Shown in pieces: positions 22,641-33,379 of a stretch of DNA of 64,000 nucleotides. The stretch's first letter is position 1. Each line of letters opens with the position of its first letter. Source of the DNA: Liolophura sinensis (taxonomy: Eukaryota; Mollusca; Polyplacophora; Chitonida; Chitonidae). The DNA lies in assembly GCF_032854445.1 (NCBI RefSeq), contig NC_088295.1, positions 91,569,805 to 91,633,804 of the forward strand, given 5' to 3'. The position numbers and the translations under genes are program-made. The notes below the pieces were generated by a model, which saw only the letters and a program-made list of their open reading frames with translations, was not told where the DNA came from and did not search any database.

Positions 22641-23560
22641 TGGTCAGTATCATAGGATTACGCTTCTTTTCAAGAACTTGAACTTTCACAGACTGACCGA
22701 GTTGTAGTCAACGCTACACTAAAGGTCATTTTCCGTATAACAAATAGTTGAACGGTATTCCCTCGTTCCTGTCGACTTTTTAAAGTGGAATCCAGCTGGA
22801 CCGTGAATCATACATATTACCATTACCATTACCATTACCATTATAATGGTAATTTGATCACGAGGATCAACAGAAAGTTCGCCCACAAATACAGAGCCTT
22901 CCTTATCTCCTCTGGCTTTTTATCATAGTTTAGAGGTACAATGTTTTTAATGTCAGTATAAAGCGCAATACCGAAAATTTCCTTCTGATCCAATAAGAAC
23001 CTTGTGTTATATGGAAATTGTAATGCTCGATGTTATTTAGACCACGAACTTAATCTTTTTGTGACTTTTTTGTGAGTATTCTTAAAATCTCGTCGCATTA
23101 AAGTATAAAATATGGAGATATAGGATCGCACTGCCTGTTACTAGAACATCCATTTTGACATTTTCTAGCTCTCATATTTTTCGAAAAGGCTTTAACCCAG
23201 TGTTACAACTGGAAATATGTAAGCAGTTTGTAAGACCTCGGAAACTTGGTCGTAATACACACTCTAACAAAAATGTGTGTGATGAGAACAATTCAATTTA
23301 CACTCTAATTCATGCTAGCGTCATAATATGTCCTGCTTTCCGCATGTCCACTTCCGACCTCATGAATAGGTAACCAAGCTATATTTCTCGCCTTGAAATT
23401 AGCAAAAGCTACTCACACATGAATTTATGTAGGTTGTCCCTGGACGTGTGGATATGGTCGACAGGATCTAATCGTGTCTGGGCTTATTATTATCTGAATT
23501 TGAAACTTCAAATTACTGTCAATATATTTTAACACGGTATAAAACACTTTGTCTGCTTTG
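22640..23560. other. Intron sequence with a palindrome
   Basis: There is no coding signal. A (CCATTA)n run ends in a perfect 20-bp palindrome at 22834-22853 (ATTACCATTATAATGGTAAT). Confidence 0.5.
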
Positions 23561-23569
23561 ATTTTGTAG

Positions 23570-23600
23570 GCTCTGAGGAAAGGAAAAGAGCAGCACAAAG
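23570..23600 (+). CDS. Gene 2, basic juxtamembrane exon (31 nt)
   Basis: The acceptor is GCTTTGATTTTGTAG (ends 23569) and the donor AAAG-GTGGGT starts at 23601. In phase 1 after the transmembrane exon it reads GSEERKRAAQ plus two bases. This is a charged, basic stretch, as expected right after a membrane helix (stop-transfer). It leaves in phase 2, unlike every other internal exon here. Joined to the 42-nt exon at 24572 in that phase it would stop after SNLGL. Either another exon lies between, or gene 2 has a short tail, or this exon is not used. Confidence 0.5.
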
Positions 23601-23663
23601 GTGGGTTTAAGCTCCATTATAACTCATATTTAAAGCTCATCAGTGTCTAATACAACACGTCAC

Positions 23664-23911
23664 AGCGCCTCCGTGGCTCATTTGGCTAGCGCGCTAGCGC
23701 AGCGTAATGACCCAGGAGCCTCTCACCAATGCGGTCGCGGTGTGTTCAAGTCCAATTCATGCTGGCTTCTTCTAGGGTCGTACGTGGAAAGGTCTTCCAG
23801 CAACCTGCAGATGGTCGTGGGTTTTTCTCCGAGCTATGCCCGGTTTTCTCCCACCATAGAGCTGGCCGCCGTCGTAATATTCTTGAGTATAAATCAGATA
23901 AATAAATAAAA
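23664..23911 (+). mobile_element. SINE family 1, full-length copy
   Basis: The tRNA-like head starts GCCTCCGTGGCTCATTTGGC (box A-like) with GTGTTCAAGTCC as box B. Then follow the family body (GGTCTTCCAGCAACCTGCAG) and an AATAAATAAATAAA end. Part of the GGCGTAAAACACC tail is deleted. It is inserted in the left edge of the 48-bp array (CAACACGTCACAG directly before it). Confidence 0.85.
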
Positions 23912-23919
23912 CAGTATTT

Positions 23920-24440
23920 CATATGACACGTCACTATGAGGTAATGACTAGTATCTGCTATAACGCACAACATTGACATAATGTCCGGGTAATGACTAGT
24001 ATCTGGTGTAACACGTTGTAATGACATACTGTACAGGTAATGACCAGTATCTGGTGTAGCGTCGTAATGACATACTGTGCAGGTAATGATCAGTATCTGG
24101 TGTAACGTCATAATGACATACTGTACAGGTAATTACTTGTATCTGGTGTAACGTCATAATGACATACTGTACAGGTAATTACTTGTATCTGGTGTAACAC
24201 GTCGTAATGACATACTGTGCAGGTAATGATCAGTATCTGGTGTAACACGTCATAATGACATACTGTACAGGTAATTACTTGTATCTGGTGTAACACGTCG
24301 TAATTACATACTGTACAGGTAATGATCAGTATCTGATCTAAGACGTGACAATGATCAGAATCTAATATAACACGTTGCAATGACATATTGTACAGATAAT
24401 GTCCAGTGTTGAATATACTACCTCACAATGACATACCGTA
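23920..24440. repeat. 48-bp minisatellite array, second locus
   Basis: About ten units of CATACTGTACAGGTAATGA / CAGTATCTGGTGTAACACGTC type belong to the same family as 2130-3790. Local variants (ATCTGGTGTAAC) are shared among neighbours, showing local homogenisation. Most units keep ACAGGTAATG. Confidence 0.88.
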
Positions 24441-24571
24441 TTTCCGTCTAGAGCATTAAGCTTGCAATGCCAGTCACAACTGAATGTCGTTTATTGGGTC
24501 TACCTCGTTGTATGGTCGGTTCTGCTGTTCAATGCGCTCTGTACATGAGCTGTCTTTTTGTGTATTTGCAG

Positions 24572-24613
24572 TAATCTCGGCCTGTGAAATGACGTATCCT
24601 ACAAATCGAAATG
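24572..24613 (+). CDS. Gene 2, cytoplasmic-tail micro-exon (42 nt)
   Basis: The acceptor is CTTTTTGTGTATTTGCAG (ends 24571) and the donor GTAAAG starts at 24614. In phase 1 it reads VISACEMTYPTNRN. It is the paralog of 4153-4194 by length, phase, flanking intron (TTGT…ATGGTC…TGTACA) and C-terminal PTNxN. The YERM motif of gene 1 is replaced: Tyr sits in TYPT, so the p85-type motif is lost. It splices in phase to the terminal exon at 25450. Confidence 0.55.
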
Positions 24614-24721
24614 GTAAAGTTAACAGTTATTATTAGAGCACACATCTTGCCTTGAAAAACAGATTTATAATGTCAAACAGAAGTATAAAGAAAAACAGGA
24701 TTGGTGGTTAGCTAAAATAGC

Positions 24722-24905
24722 ACAGGAGCATCTGACCACTGCAGCTGTTGTGAGATCAAGTCCAGGCTCTCCGGTCGTACGTGGGATTGTCAACCACAGA
24801 CCGGCGAATGGTCGTGTCCGCTTGCCTCCCACCATATTGCTGGCCGACTTCTATAAGCGAAATATTTTTGACTACGGTGTAAATCTCATCCAAAAAGATA
24901 TAAAA
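24722..24905 (+). mobile_element. SINE family 1, diverged copy
   Basis: This shares AGGAGC-TCTGACCACTGCAG, AAGTCCAGGCTCTCCGG, CGAATGGTCGTG, CCTCCCACCATATTGCTGG and CGAAATATTTTTGACTACGG with the family. The first part of the head is missing. Confidence 0.7.
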
Positions 24906-24984
24906 ATATGAAACAAAATGTACTTTTTGAATAGAATCAATGACAAGGTACCTAAATGCGTGGTAGATTGTATGTATTTACAAA

Positions 24985-25320
24985 TGATTGGGTTTTAACG
25001 TAGACATCGAATCTAACAATGTTTTAGTCATATGACGACGAGGAGTCATTAAATATATGTACATATACTGTGTCTCCTTGTGGCAGTCCATGCCAACAAA
25101 TTGCTGCCGTTACTGAAGTATCATGCGGAAGAAAACCACCATGATAACCCTCCCATTTACATTATACAGACAACGGGCCAACTAGTCATTTTTCCTTTCT
25201 CTAATCCCTCGGTGCTGAGCGTCAAGCGAGATGGCATCAAGTATCATTTTCAGTCATTGATTTGACCCGATCTGGGTTTGATCTCAGGTGGCCAGGCTTC
25301 GAGACGCACGCTGTAACCAT
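24985..25320 (-). mobile_element. SINE family 2, minus-strand copy, diverged
   Basis: The tail complement (GGGTTTTAACGTAGACATCG … GTCATATGACGACGAGGAGT) lies at the left. CTCGGTGCTGAGCGTCAAGC and a tRNA-like head complement (GACCCGATCTGGGTTTGATC … GCTTCGAGACGCACGCT) lie at the right. Compare the complete + copy at 61704-62003. Confidence 0.65.
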
Positions 25321-25449
25321 TTGGTCTGGGTAGAAAGTGAAGAATTGTGTTCATATGACATGTAAATAGATTGACAGGGAGCATGTAGTAGATTCCAGGC
25401 TCAATTCATTCCATTTATGTATTATGGTTTTACCCATATTTTGCTACAG

Positions 25450-25755
25450 ATGTAACCGTCGGAAGTGCCCACCAGTTCTAACAAACGGTCAACACGGGGC
25501 GTTCCAAAGCAAACAGACACAACTGACGTCATCACTACAAGGTCTACCTCTCTGTGCGCGCTTTATAATATGTTAACTGTGTACGACTTTAGATGTAAAT
25601 TAGATGACATATTCCGTAAAATATTGTTAGATAATCTAGAGATATGTTTGGGGTTTGGTTTGGTTTGTTTTTTATCTTATTGCTCAAGTTCAGTCAGTGG
25701 TTGTAAGTACTTACTTTTAAATCTTTCTAAGAATAAATCTTAAAATTTGCATACA
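25450..25755 (+). CDS. Gene 2, terminal exon, stop and 3' UTR
   Basis: The acceptor is CCCATATTTTGCTACAG (ends 25449). Entering in phase 1 from exon 24572-24613, it reads DVTVGSAHQF and stops at TAA 25479-25481. A 3' UTR follows with AATAAA at 25733-25738. Parts of the UTR match the gene 1 terminal exon (GACGTCATC…, CTTTATA, TAGATGTAAAT), which supports paralogous gene ends. The tail tyrosine of gene 1 (YVQP) is not conserved here. Confidence 0.5.
25733..25738 (+). promoter_or_regulatory. Candidate polyadenylation signal, gene 2
   Basis: AATAAA about 250 bp after the predicted stop codon, equivalent to 4639-4644 in gene 1. Confidence 0.45.
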
Positions 25756-25904
25756 CTTTGCTTTGTCAATCTTTAGCCAATAAACCTCTAAATGAGGAGT
25801 AACACACATACCTTGTTCCAGTTAAGTAATTCTAGATAAACACTGAGACTTTCTCGTCTCCTAACATTTAAGCAATAGTAATAATCATGGAGTAAAGACA
25901 AAAC

Positions 25905-28392
25905 AGTATCGCTGTATCCGTGTATTAGTAGATGGCTGATTTGTGTGCCAGAGTAAGTGTTAACGTTAACATTTGTGTGAGTATGAACAAAGTAGATTGG
26001 TTGATTTCTGTATCGAAACAAGGGTAGTCTAAACAATAGCACTGTATCCGTGTATACGTATGCATTTAGCAGATTGGTTGGTTTTTGTGCCGGAGTAAGA
26101 GTAAAAACTGTCTGTGTATCCGTGGATGAGTATGAGTTTAGCAGATTGGTTGGTTTCTGCGCAGGAGTAAAAGTAGACACTGTCAGTGTATCCGTGAATA
26201 AGTATGAACTAGTAGATTGGTTGGTTTCTATGCCGGAGTGAGAGTAAACACTGTCAGTGTATCCGTGGATGAGTATGAACTTAGTAGATCGGTTGGCTTC
26301 TGTGCCGGAGTAAAAGTAGACACTGCCGGTGTATCTGTAGATGAATATGAGTTTAGCAGATTGGTTGGCTTCTGTACCGGAGTGACAGTAGGCACTGTCG
26401 GTGTATCAGTGGATGAGTATAAACTTAGTAGATTGGTTGGTTTCTGTGCCAGAGTAAGAGTAAACACTGTCAGTTTATCCGTGGATGACCCTAGCATATT
26501 GGTTGGTTTCTGTGCCGGAATAAGAGTACACACTGTCGGTGTATCCGTGGATGAACATGAACCTGGCAGATTGGTTGGTTTCTGTACCGGAGTGACAGTA
26601 GGCACTGTCGGTGTATCCGTGGATGAACATGAACCTGGCAGATTGGTTGGTTTCTGTGCCGGAATAAGAGTACACACTGTCGGTGTATCCGTGGATGAAC
26701 ATGAACCTGGCAGATTGGTTGGTTTCTGTACCGGAGTGACAGTAGGCACTGTCGGTGTATCCGTGGATGAACATGAACCTGGCAGATTGGTTGGTTTCTG
26801 TGCCGGAATAAGAGTACACACTGTCGGTGTATCCGTGGATGAACATGAACCTGGCAGATTGGTTGGTTTCTGTGCCGGAATAAGAGTACACACTGTCGGT
26901 GTATCCGTGGATGAACATGAACCTGGCAGATTGGTTGGTTTCTGTACCGGAGTGACAGTAGGCACTGTCGGTGTATCCGTGGATGAACATGAACCTGGCA
27001 GATTGGTTGGTTTCTGTGCCGGAATAAGAGTACACACTGTCGGTGTATCCGTGGATGAACATGAACCTGGCAGATTGGTTGGTTTCTATGCCTGAGTGAG
27101 AGTAAACACTGTCGGTGTATCCGTGGATGAACATGAACCTGGCTGATTGGTTGGTTTCTGTGCCGGAATAAGAGTACACACTGTCGGTGTATCCGTGGAT
27201 GAACATGAACCTGGCAGATTGGTTGGTTTCTGTGCCAGAATAAGAGTACACACTGTCGGTGTATCCGTGGATGAACATGAACCTGGCAGATTGGTTGGTT
27301 TCTGTGCCTGAGTGAGAGTAAACACTGTCGGTGTATCCGTGGATGAACATGAACCTGGCAGATTGGTTGGTTTCTGTGCCGGAATAAGAGTACACACTGT
27401 CGGTGTATCCGTGGATGAACATGAACCTGGCAGATTGGTTGGTTTATGTACCGGAGTGAGAGTACACACTGTCGGTGTATCCGTGGATGAACATGAACCT
27501 GGCAGATTGGTTGGTTTCTGTACCGGAGTGAGAGTAAACACTGTCGGTGTATCCGTGGATGAACATGAACCTGGCAGATTGGTTGGTTTCTGTGCCTGAG
27601 TGAGAGTAAACACTGTCGGTGTATCCGTGGATGAACATGAACCTGGCAGATTGGTTGGTTTCTGTACCGGAGTGAGAGTACACACTGTCGGTGTATCCGT
27701 GGATGAACATGAACCTGGCAGACTGGTTGGTTTCTGTACCGGAGTGAGAGTAAACACTGTCGGTGTATCCGTGGATGAACATGAACCTGGCAGATTGGTT
27801 GGTTTTTGTGCCTGAGTGAGAGTAAACACTGTCGGTGTATCCGTGGATGAACATGAACCTGGCAGATTGGTTGGTTTCTGTACCGGAGTGAGAGTAAACA
27901 CTGTCGGTGTATCCGTGGATGAACATGAACCTGGCAGATTGGTTGGTTTCTGTGCCGGAATAAGAGTACACACTGTCGGTGTATCCGTGGATGAACATGA
28001 ACCTGGCAGATTGGTTGGTTTCTGTGCCGGAATAAGAGTACACACTGTCGGTGTATCCGTGGATGAACATGAACCTGGCAGATTGGTTGGTTTCTGTGCC
28101 GGAATAAGAGTACACACTGTCGGTGTATCCGTGGATGAACATGAACCTGGCAGATTGGTTGGTTTCTGTGCCGGAATAAGAGTACACACTGTCGGTGTAT
28201 CCGTGGATGAACATGAACCTGGCTGATTGGTTGGTTTCTGTGCCTGAGTAAGAGTACACAGTGTCGGTGTATCCGTGGATGAACATGAACCTGGCAGATT
28301 GGTTGGTTTCTATGCCGGAGTGAGAGTACACACTGTCGGTGTATCCGTGGATGAACATGAACCTGGCTGATTGGTTTGTTTCTGTGCCTGAG
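25905..28392. repeat. 72-bp tandem array, about 34 units
   Basis: The unit is 72 bp: ACTGTCGGTGTATCCGTGGA … GATTGGTTGGTTTCTG … GAGTACAC. Near-identical units dominate from 26.5 to 28.4 kb, and diverged units lie at the left edge. Three interleaved variants (GCCGGAATAAGAGTACAC, ACCGGAGTGACAGTAGGC, CCTGAGTGAGAGTAAAC) indicate recent higher-order duplication. The length is 24 codons, so long frames are open on both strands (up to 367 codons on minus, 292 on plus). They have no start context, splice sites or family match. Confidence 0.95.
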
Positions 28393-29295
28393 AATCTAAT
28401 GACCAATATCTAATGGAACACTTCACAATGATATATAGTACAGATGTTGAAGGATATCAGATGTAAGACGTCATAGTGTCATACTGTCCAGGTAATGATC
28501 AGCATCTGAGATATTACGTCACAGTGTCATACTATACAGGCAATGACCGGTATCTGAGATATTACGTCACAGTGACATACTGTACAGGCAATGACCGGTA
28601 TCCGAGATATTACGTCACAGTGACATACTGTACAGGCAATGACCGGTATCTGAGATATTACGGCAAAGTCACATACTGTACAAGCAGTGACCGGTATCTG
28701 AGATATTACGTCACAGTGACATACTGTACAGGCAATGACCGGTATCTGTGATATTACGGCACAGTGACATACTGTACAGGAAGTGACCGGTATCTGAGAT
28801 ATTACGTCACAGTGACATACTGTACAGGCAATGACCGGTATCTGAGATAATACGTCAAAGTGACATACTGTTCAGGCAGTGACCGGTATCTGAGATATTA
28901 CGTCACAGTGACATACTGTACAGGCAATGATCAGCATCTGAGATATTACGTCACAGTGACATACTGTACAGGCAATGACCGGTATCTTTGATATTACGGC
29001 AAAGTCACATACTGTACAGGCAGTGACCGGTATATGAGATATTACGGCAAAGTCACATACTGTACAGGCAATGACCGGTATCTGAGATATTACGTCACAG
29101 TGACATACTGTACAGGCAATGTCCGGTATCTGAGATATTACGTCACAGTGACATACTGTACAGGCAATGACCGGTATCTGAGATATTACGTCACACTGAC
29201 ATACTGTACAGGCAATGACCGGTTTCTGTGATATTACGGCAAAGTCACATACTGTACAGACAGTGACCGGTATCTAAGATATTACGGTACAGTGA
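28393..29295. repeat. 48-bp minisatellite array, third locus
   Basis: About 19 units of GATATTACGTCACAGTGACA TACTGTACAGGCAATGACCG belong to the same family as 2130-3790. Here the donor-like GGTAATG has become GGCAATG in nearly all units, so this array lacks the splice-donor resemblance of the other two. Confidence 0.9.
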
Positions 29296-29296
29296 T

Positions 29297-29460
29297 TTTA
29301 CTCGAGAATATTTCACTTATCCAACGGCGGCCAGCATTATAGTTTGTGGAAACCGGGCAGAACCCGGGAAAAACCCACGACCACCCGCAGGTTGTTGACA
29401 GACCTTACCACGTACAGCCGGATTGGAATCCAGCGTGAGCTGAATTTGGGACCCTGTTGT
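29297..29460 (-). mobile_element. SINE family 1, truncated copy
   Basis: The complement of the family tail and body is visible: TACTCGAGAATATTTCACTT, GGCGGCCAGCATTATAG, AAACCGGGCAGAACCCGGG, GTTGTTGACAGACCTTACCA, CCAGCGTGAGCTGAATTTGG. The tRNA head is missing or diverged. Confidence 0.8.
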
Positions 29461-29529
29461 CAAGTTACCCGCTTAAATATCTCTAACTACAAACTCACCT
29501 ACACCTTATCGATGGTTAGGTTCTAATAT

Positions 29530-31375
29530 AAATATCACCGAGCACACACCCACCTCTGACTGGTGGCTAGTCACCCGCTTAAATATCATTCATTACAAAC
29601 TCACCTACATCTGATCGATGGTTAGGTGCTCAGATAAATATCACCGAGCGCAAATCCTCCTCTAATCCCTGGATAGGTGTCCACGTAAATGGAATCAAGC
29701 GCCAATTCCCCCGACCTTGGATCAGTAAATATCATCAAGCGCAAATCCAGCTCCGATCCTTTGATAGAATCCCACATAAACATGACCAAGTGCAAATCCA
29801 CCTCTAATCCCACATAAACATCACTAATTGCAAACTCACCACCTCCTGATCGCTGGTTAGGTGCTTATATAAATATCGCTAAGTGCACACCCACCTCAGA
29901 CTGGTGGCTAGTCACCCGCTTAAATATCACTGATTGCAAGCTCACCTACACCTGATCGATGGTCAGATGCTCATATAAATACCCTCAGGCGCAAATCCAG
30001 TTCTGATCCTTGGATAAGTGTCCACGTAAATGGAATCAAGCGCAAATCCTCCTCTAATCCCTGGATAGGTGTCCACGTAAATGGAATCAAGCGCCAATTC
30101 CCCCGACCTTGGATCAGTAAATATCATCAAGCGCAAATCCAGCTCCGATCCTTTGATAGAATCCCACATAAACATGACCAAGTGCAAATCCACCTCTAAT
30201 CCCACATAAACATCACTAATTGCAAACTCACCACCTCCTGATCGATGGTTAGGTGCTTATATAAATATCGCTAAGTGCACACCCACCTCAGACTGGTGGC
30301 TAGTCACCCTCTTAAATATCACTGATTGCAAGCTCACCTACACCTGATCAATGGTCAGATGCTCATATAAATACCCTCAGGCGCAAATCCAGTTCTGATC
30401 CTTGGATAAGTGTCCACGTAAATGGCATCAAGCGCAAATCCAGCTCTGATCCTTGGATAAGTGTCCACGTAAATGACATCAAGCGCAAATCCAGCTCTGA
30501 TCCTTGGATAAGTGTCCACGTAAATGACATCAAGCGCAAATCCAGCTCTGATCCTTGGATAAGTGTCCACGTAAATGACATCAAGCGCAAATCCAGTTCT
30601 GATCCTTGGATAAGTGTCCACGTAAATGGCATCAAGCGCAAATCCAGCTCTGATCCTTGGATAAGTGTCCACGTAAATGACATCAAGCGCAAATCCAGCT
30701 CTGATCCTTGGATAAGTGTCCACGTAAATGGCATCAAGCGCAAACCCAGCTCTGATCCTTGGATAAGTATCAACGTAAATAGCATCAAGCGCAAATCCAG
30801 CTCTGATCCTTGGATAAGTGTCCACGTAAATGGCATCAAGCGCAAATCCAGCTCTGATCCTTGGATATGTGTCCACGTAAATGGCATCAAGCGCAAATCC
30901 AGCTCTGATCCTTGGATAAGTGCCTTCGTAAATGGCATCAAGCGCAAACCCAGCTCTGATCCTTGGATAAGTATCCACGTAAATGGCATCAAGCGCAAAT
31001 CCACCTCCAACCCTTGAATGGATGTCCACATAAACATGTCCAAATACAAACCAACCTCTAATCCCACATAAACATCACTAATTACAAATTTATCTACAGC
31101 TTATCAATGCATGGTTAGCTGCTCATATGAATATTGCCAAGCGCAAATCCACTTCTTATCCCTGGTTAGGGATAAGGTGTTTACGTAAATATCACCTAAT
31201 GCAAACTTATCTCTGATCCTTGGTTAGGTATCCACATAAATTTAATATCACCAAGCGCAAACCCACCTCTGATCTGTGTTTCGGTGCGAACATAACTATC
31301 ATGAACCGTAAATCCACCCCTGCTCCTTGGATAGGAATATCAATATTAGCAGGTGCAAAATTACCTCGTAACATT
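29530..31375. repeat. 51-bp tandem array with higher-order duplication
   Basis: Units of 51 bp (TGATCCTTGGATAAGTGTCC ACGTAAATGGCATCAAGCGC) are very uniform from 30380 to 31000. To the left, a block of about 410 bp (containing TGATCGATGGTTAGGTGCT and CCGACCTTGGATCAGTAAAT) is repeated, at about 29640-29960 and 30060-30370. Minus-strand frames of 224 and 234 codons are 17-residue repeat artefacts. Three related units lie at 4850-5000. Confidence 0.92.
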
Positions 31376-31404
31376 AATTAGGTGCCCACACAAATCTTAA
31401 AAAT

Positions 31405-31715
31405 TCACTGGTGTCCACCTTCCAACTGAAACTTGCTTGACTGAGAAGAAATCCACCTTCCAACTGAAACTTGCTTGACTGAGAAGAAATCCACCTTCCA
31501 ACTGAAACTTGCTTGACTGAGCACAAATCCACCTTCCAACTAAAACTTGCTTGACTGAGCACAAATCCACCTTCCAACTAAAACTTGCTTGACTGAGCAC
31601 AAATCCACCTTCCAACTAAAACTTGTTTGACTGAGCACAAATCCACCTTCCAACTAAAACTTGCTTGACTGAGCACAAATCCGCCTTCCAACTGAAACTT
31701 GCTTGAATGAGCAAA
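31405..31715. repeat. 38-bp tandem array, about 8 units
   Basis: The unit CCACCTTCCAACTAAAACTT GCTTGACTGAGCACAAAT is nearly perfect. It directly follows the 51-bp array. Confidence 0.93.
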
Positions 31716-32224
31716 TATCTTCATATATATGCTTTAGTATAATGTTTTTTTTTTCAACGGGGATATTTTAATTTCATATCTGAATGGACGTATTTTCGTT
31801 TCTTTGGCATACTTTGTGTCATTTTCCAAATAATTTTACTCCACCAGGAAATCAGCTTCTATGGGCCTCTAAATCAATTTCTACCCGCAATAAAATCAAT
31901 TTTTACATGCGACTTCAAATTAGTTTCAATGTAAATTCAAATTCAAATTGTAATTTGATTTTATATAAAAACGGGAACCACCTTGCACCGAAAAAAGTAC
32001 CAGTGGGCAATATAATGAATGTAACGACACACAGAGCACAATTATCATTTTCTTCTGTTATGTCCTCTACAGAACAGTTTGACATGGTGCATAAAAATGG
32101 TGTATACCCTCTCATCAATTCAAACAGAAAAGTTTCGGAATAAATACAACAGAACAATATTAACATTTTCAGCAAGTTTTGCTTGTTAAATAATCTAATT
32201 TTTGTGACATTTTCCTACATCGGT

Positions 32225-33375
32225 TTGTAAGTGTTTACTTTCCTCCTCTCTGTCACCCTTGTATGTATGTGTTTACTTTATCCTGTCTGTCACCCATGTA
32301 GGTATGTTCTTACTTTCCTCTTGTCTGTCATCTTTGTATGTATTTGTTTACTTTCCTGCTGTCTGTCACCCTTATATGTATTTGTTTACTTTCCTCTTGT
32401 CTGTCACCCTTGTATGTAAGTGTTTACTTCCTCCTGTCTCTCACCGATGTATGTATGTTCTTACTTTCCTCTTGTCTGTCACCCTTGTATGTATGTTCTT
32501 ACTTTCCTCCTGTCTGTCACCCTTGTATGTAAGCATTTACTTTCTCCTGTCTGTCACCCGTGTATGTAAGTGTTTACTTTCTCCTGTCTGTCACCCTTGT
32601 ATGTAAGTGTTTACTTTTCTCTTGTCTGTCACCCTTGTATGTATGTGTTTACTTTCCTCTGGTCTGTCACCCTTGTATGTAAGTGTTTACTTTCTCTTGT
32701 CTGTCACCCTTGTATGTATGCGTTAACTTTCCTGCTGTCTGCCACCAATGTATGTATGTTCTTACTTTCCTCTTGTCTGTCACCCTTGTATGTAAGTGTT
32801 ACTTTCCTGCTTTCTGTCACCCTTGTATGTAAGTGTTTACTTTCTCCTGTCTGTCATCCTTGTATGTAAGTGTTTACTTTCTCCTGTCTGCCACCGATGT
32901 ATGTATGTTCTTACTTTCCTCTTGTCTGTCATCCTTGTATGTATGTGTTTACTTTTCTCCTGTCTGTCAACCTTGTATGTAAGATTTTACTTTCCTGCTG
33001 TGTATCATCCTTGTATGCAAGTGTTTACTTTCCTCTTGTCTGTCATCGTTGTATGTATGTTTTTACTTTCCTTTTGTCTGCCATCCTTGTTTGTGTTTAC
33101 TTTCCTCCTGTCTGTTACCCTCGTCTGTATGTGTTTACTTTCCTCCTGTCTGTTACCCTCGTCTGTATGTGTTTACTTTTCTCCTGTCTGGCACCCTTGT
33201 ATGTAAGTGTTGACTTTCTCCTGTCTGTCACTCATGTATGTATGTTTTTACTTTTTCTCCTGTCTGCCACCCATGTATGTATGCGTTTACTTTTTCTCCT
33301 CTCTGTCACCCTTGTTTGTATGTGTTTACTTTTCCTCCTATCTGTCACCCTTGTATGTATGTGTTTATTTTTAAA
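32225..33375. repeat. 37-38-bp pyrimidine-rich array, about 30 units
   Basis: The unit is TTTACTTTCCTCCTGTCTGT CACCCTTGTATGTAAGTG or the variant TGTATGTATGTG. The + strand is strongly pyrimidine-rich and many units carry TATGTAAGTG, a donor-like motif. The 178-codon and shorter frames on + (Cys/Leu-rich) come from the repeat. Confidence 0.92.
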
Positions 33376-33379
33376 GAGG

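Noticed and set aside
23664-23760. tRNA gene
   Set aside because: Box A- and box B-like motifs are present, but the sequence continues into a SINE body and recurs in many copies. It is a tRNA-derived SINE head, not a gene. The same holds for 61704-61790 and 53455-53545.
26217-28406. Long frames on both strands over the 72-bp array (up to 367 codons)
   Set aside because: The unit is a multiple of three without stops, so all are open by construction. There is no family match or coding context. Kept only as a check item.
30355-31067. Minus frames of 224-234 codons (AGFALDAIYVDTYPRIR repeats)
   Set aside because: Product of the 51-bp tandem repeat. Two frames are open over the same bases.
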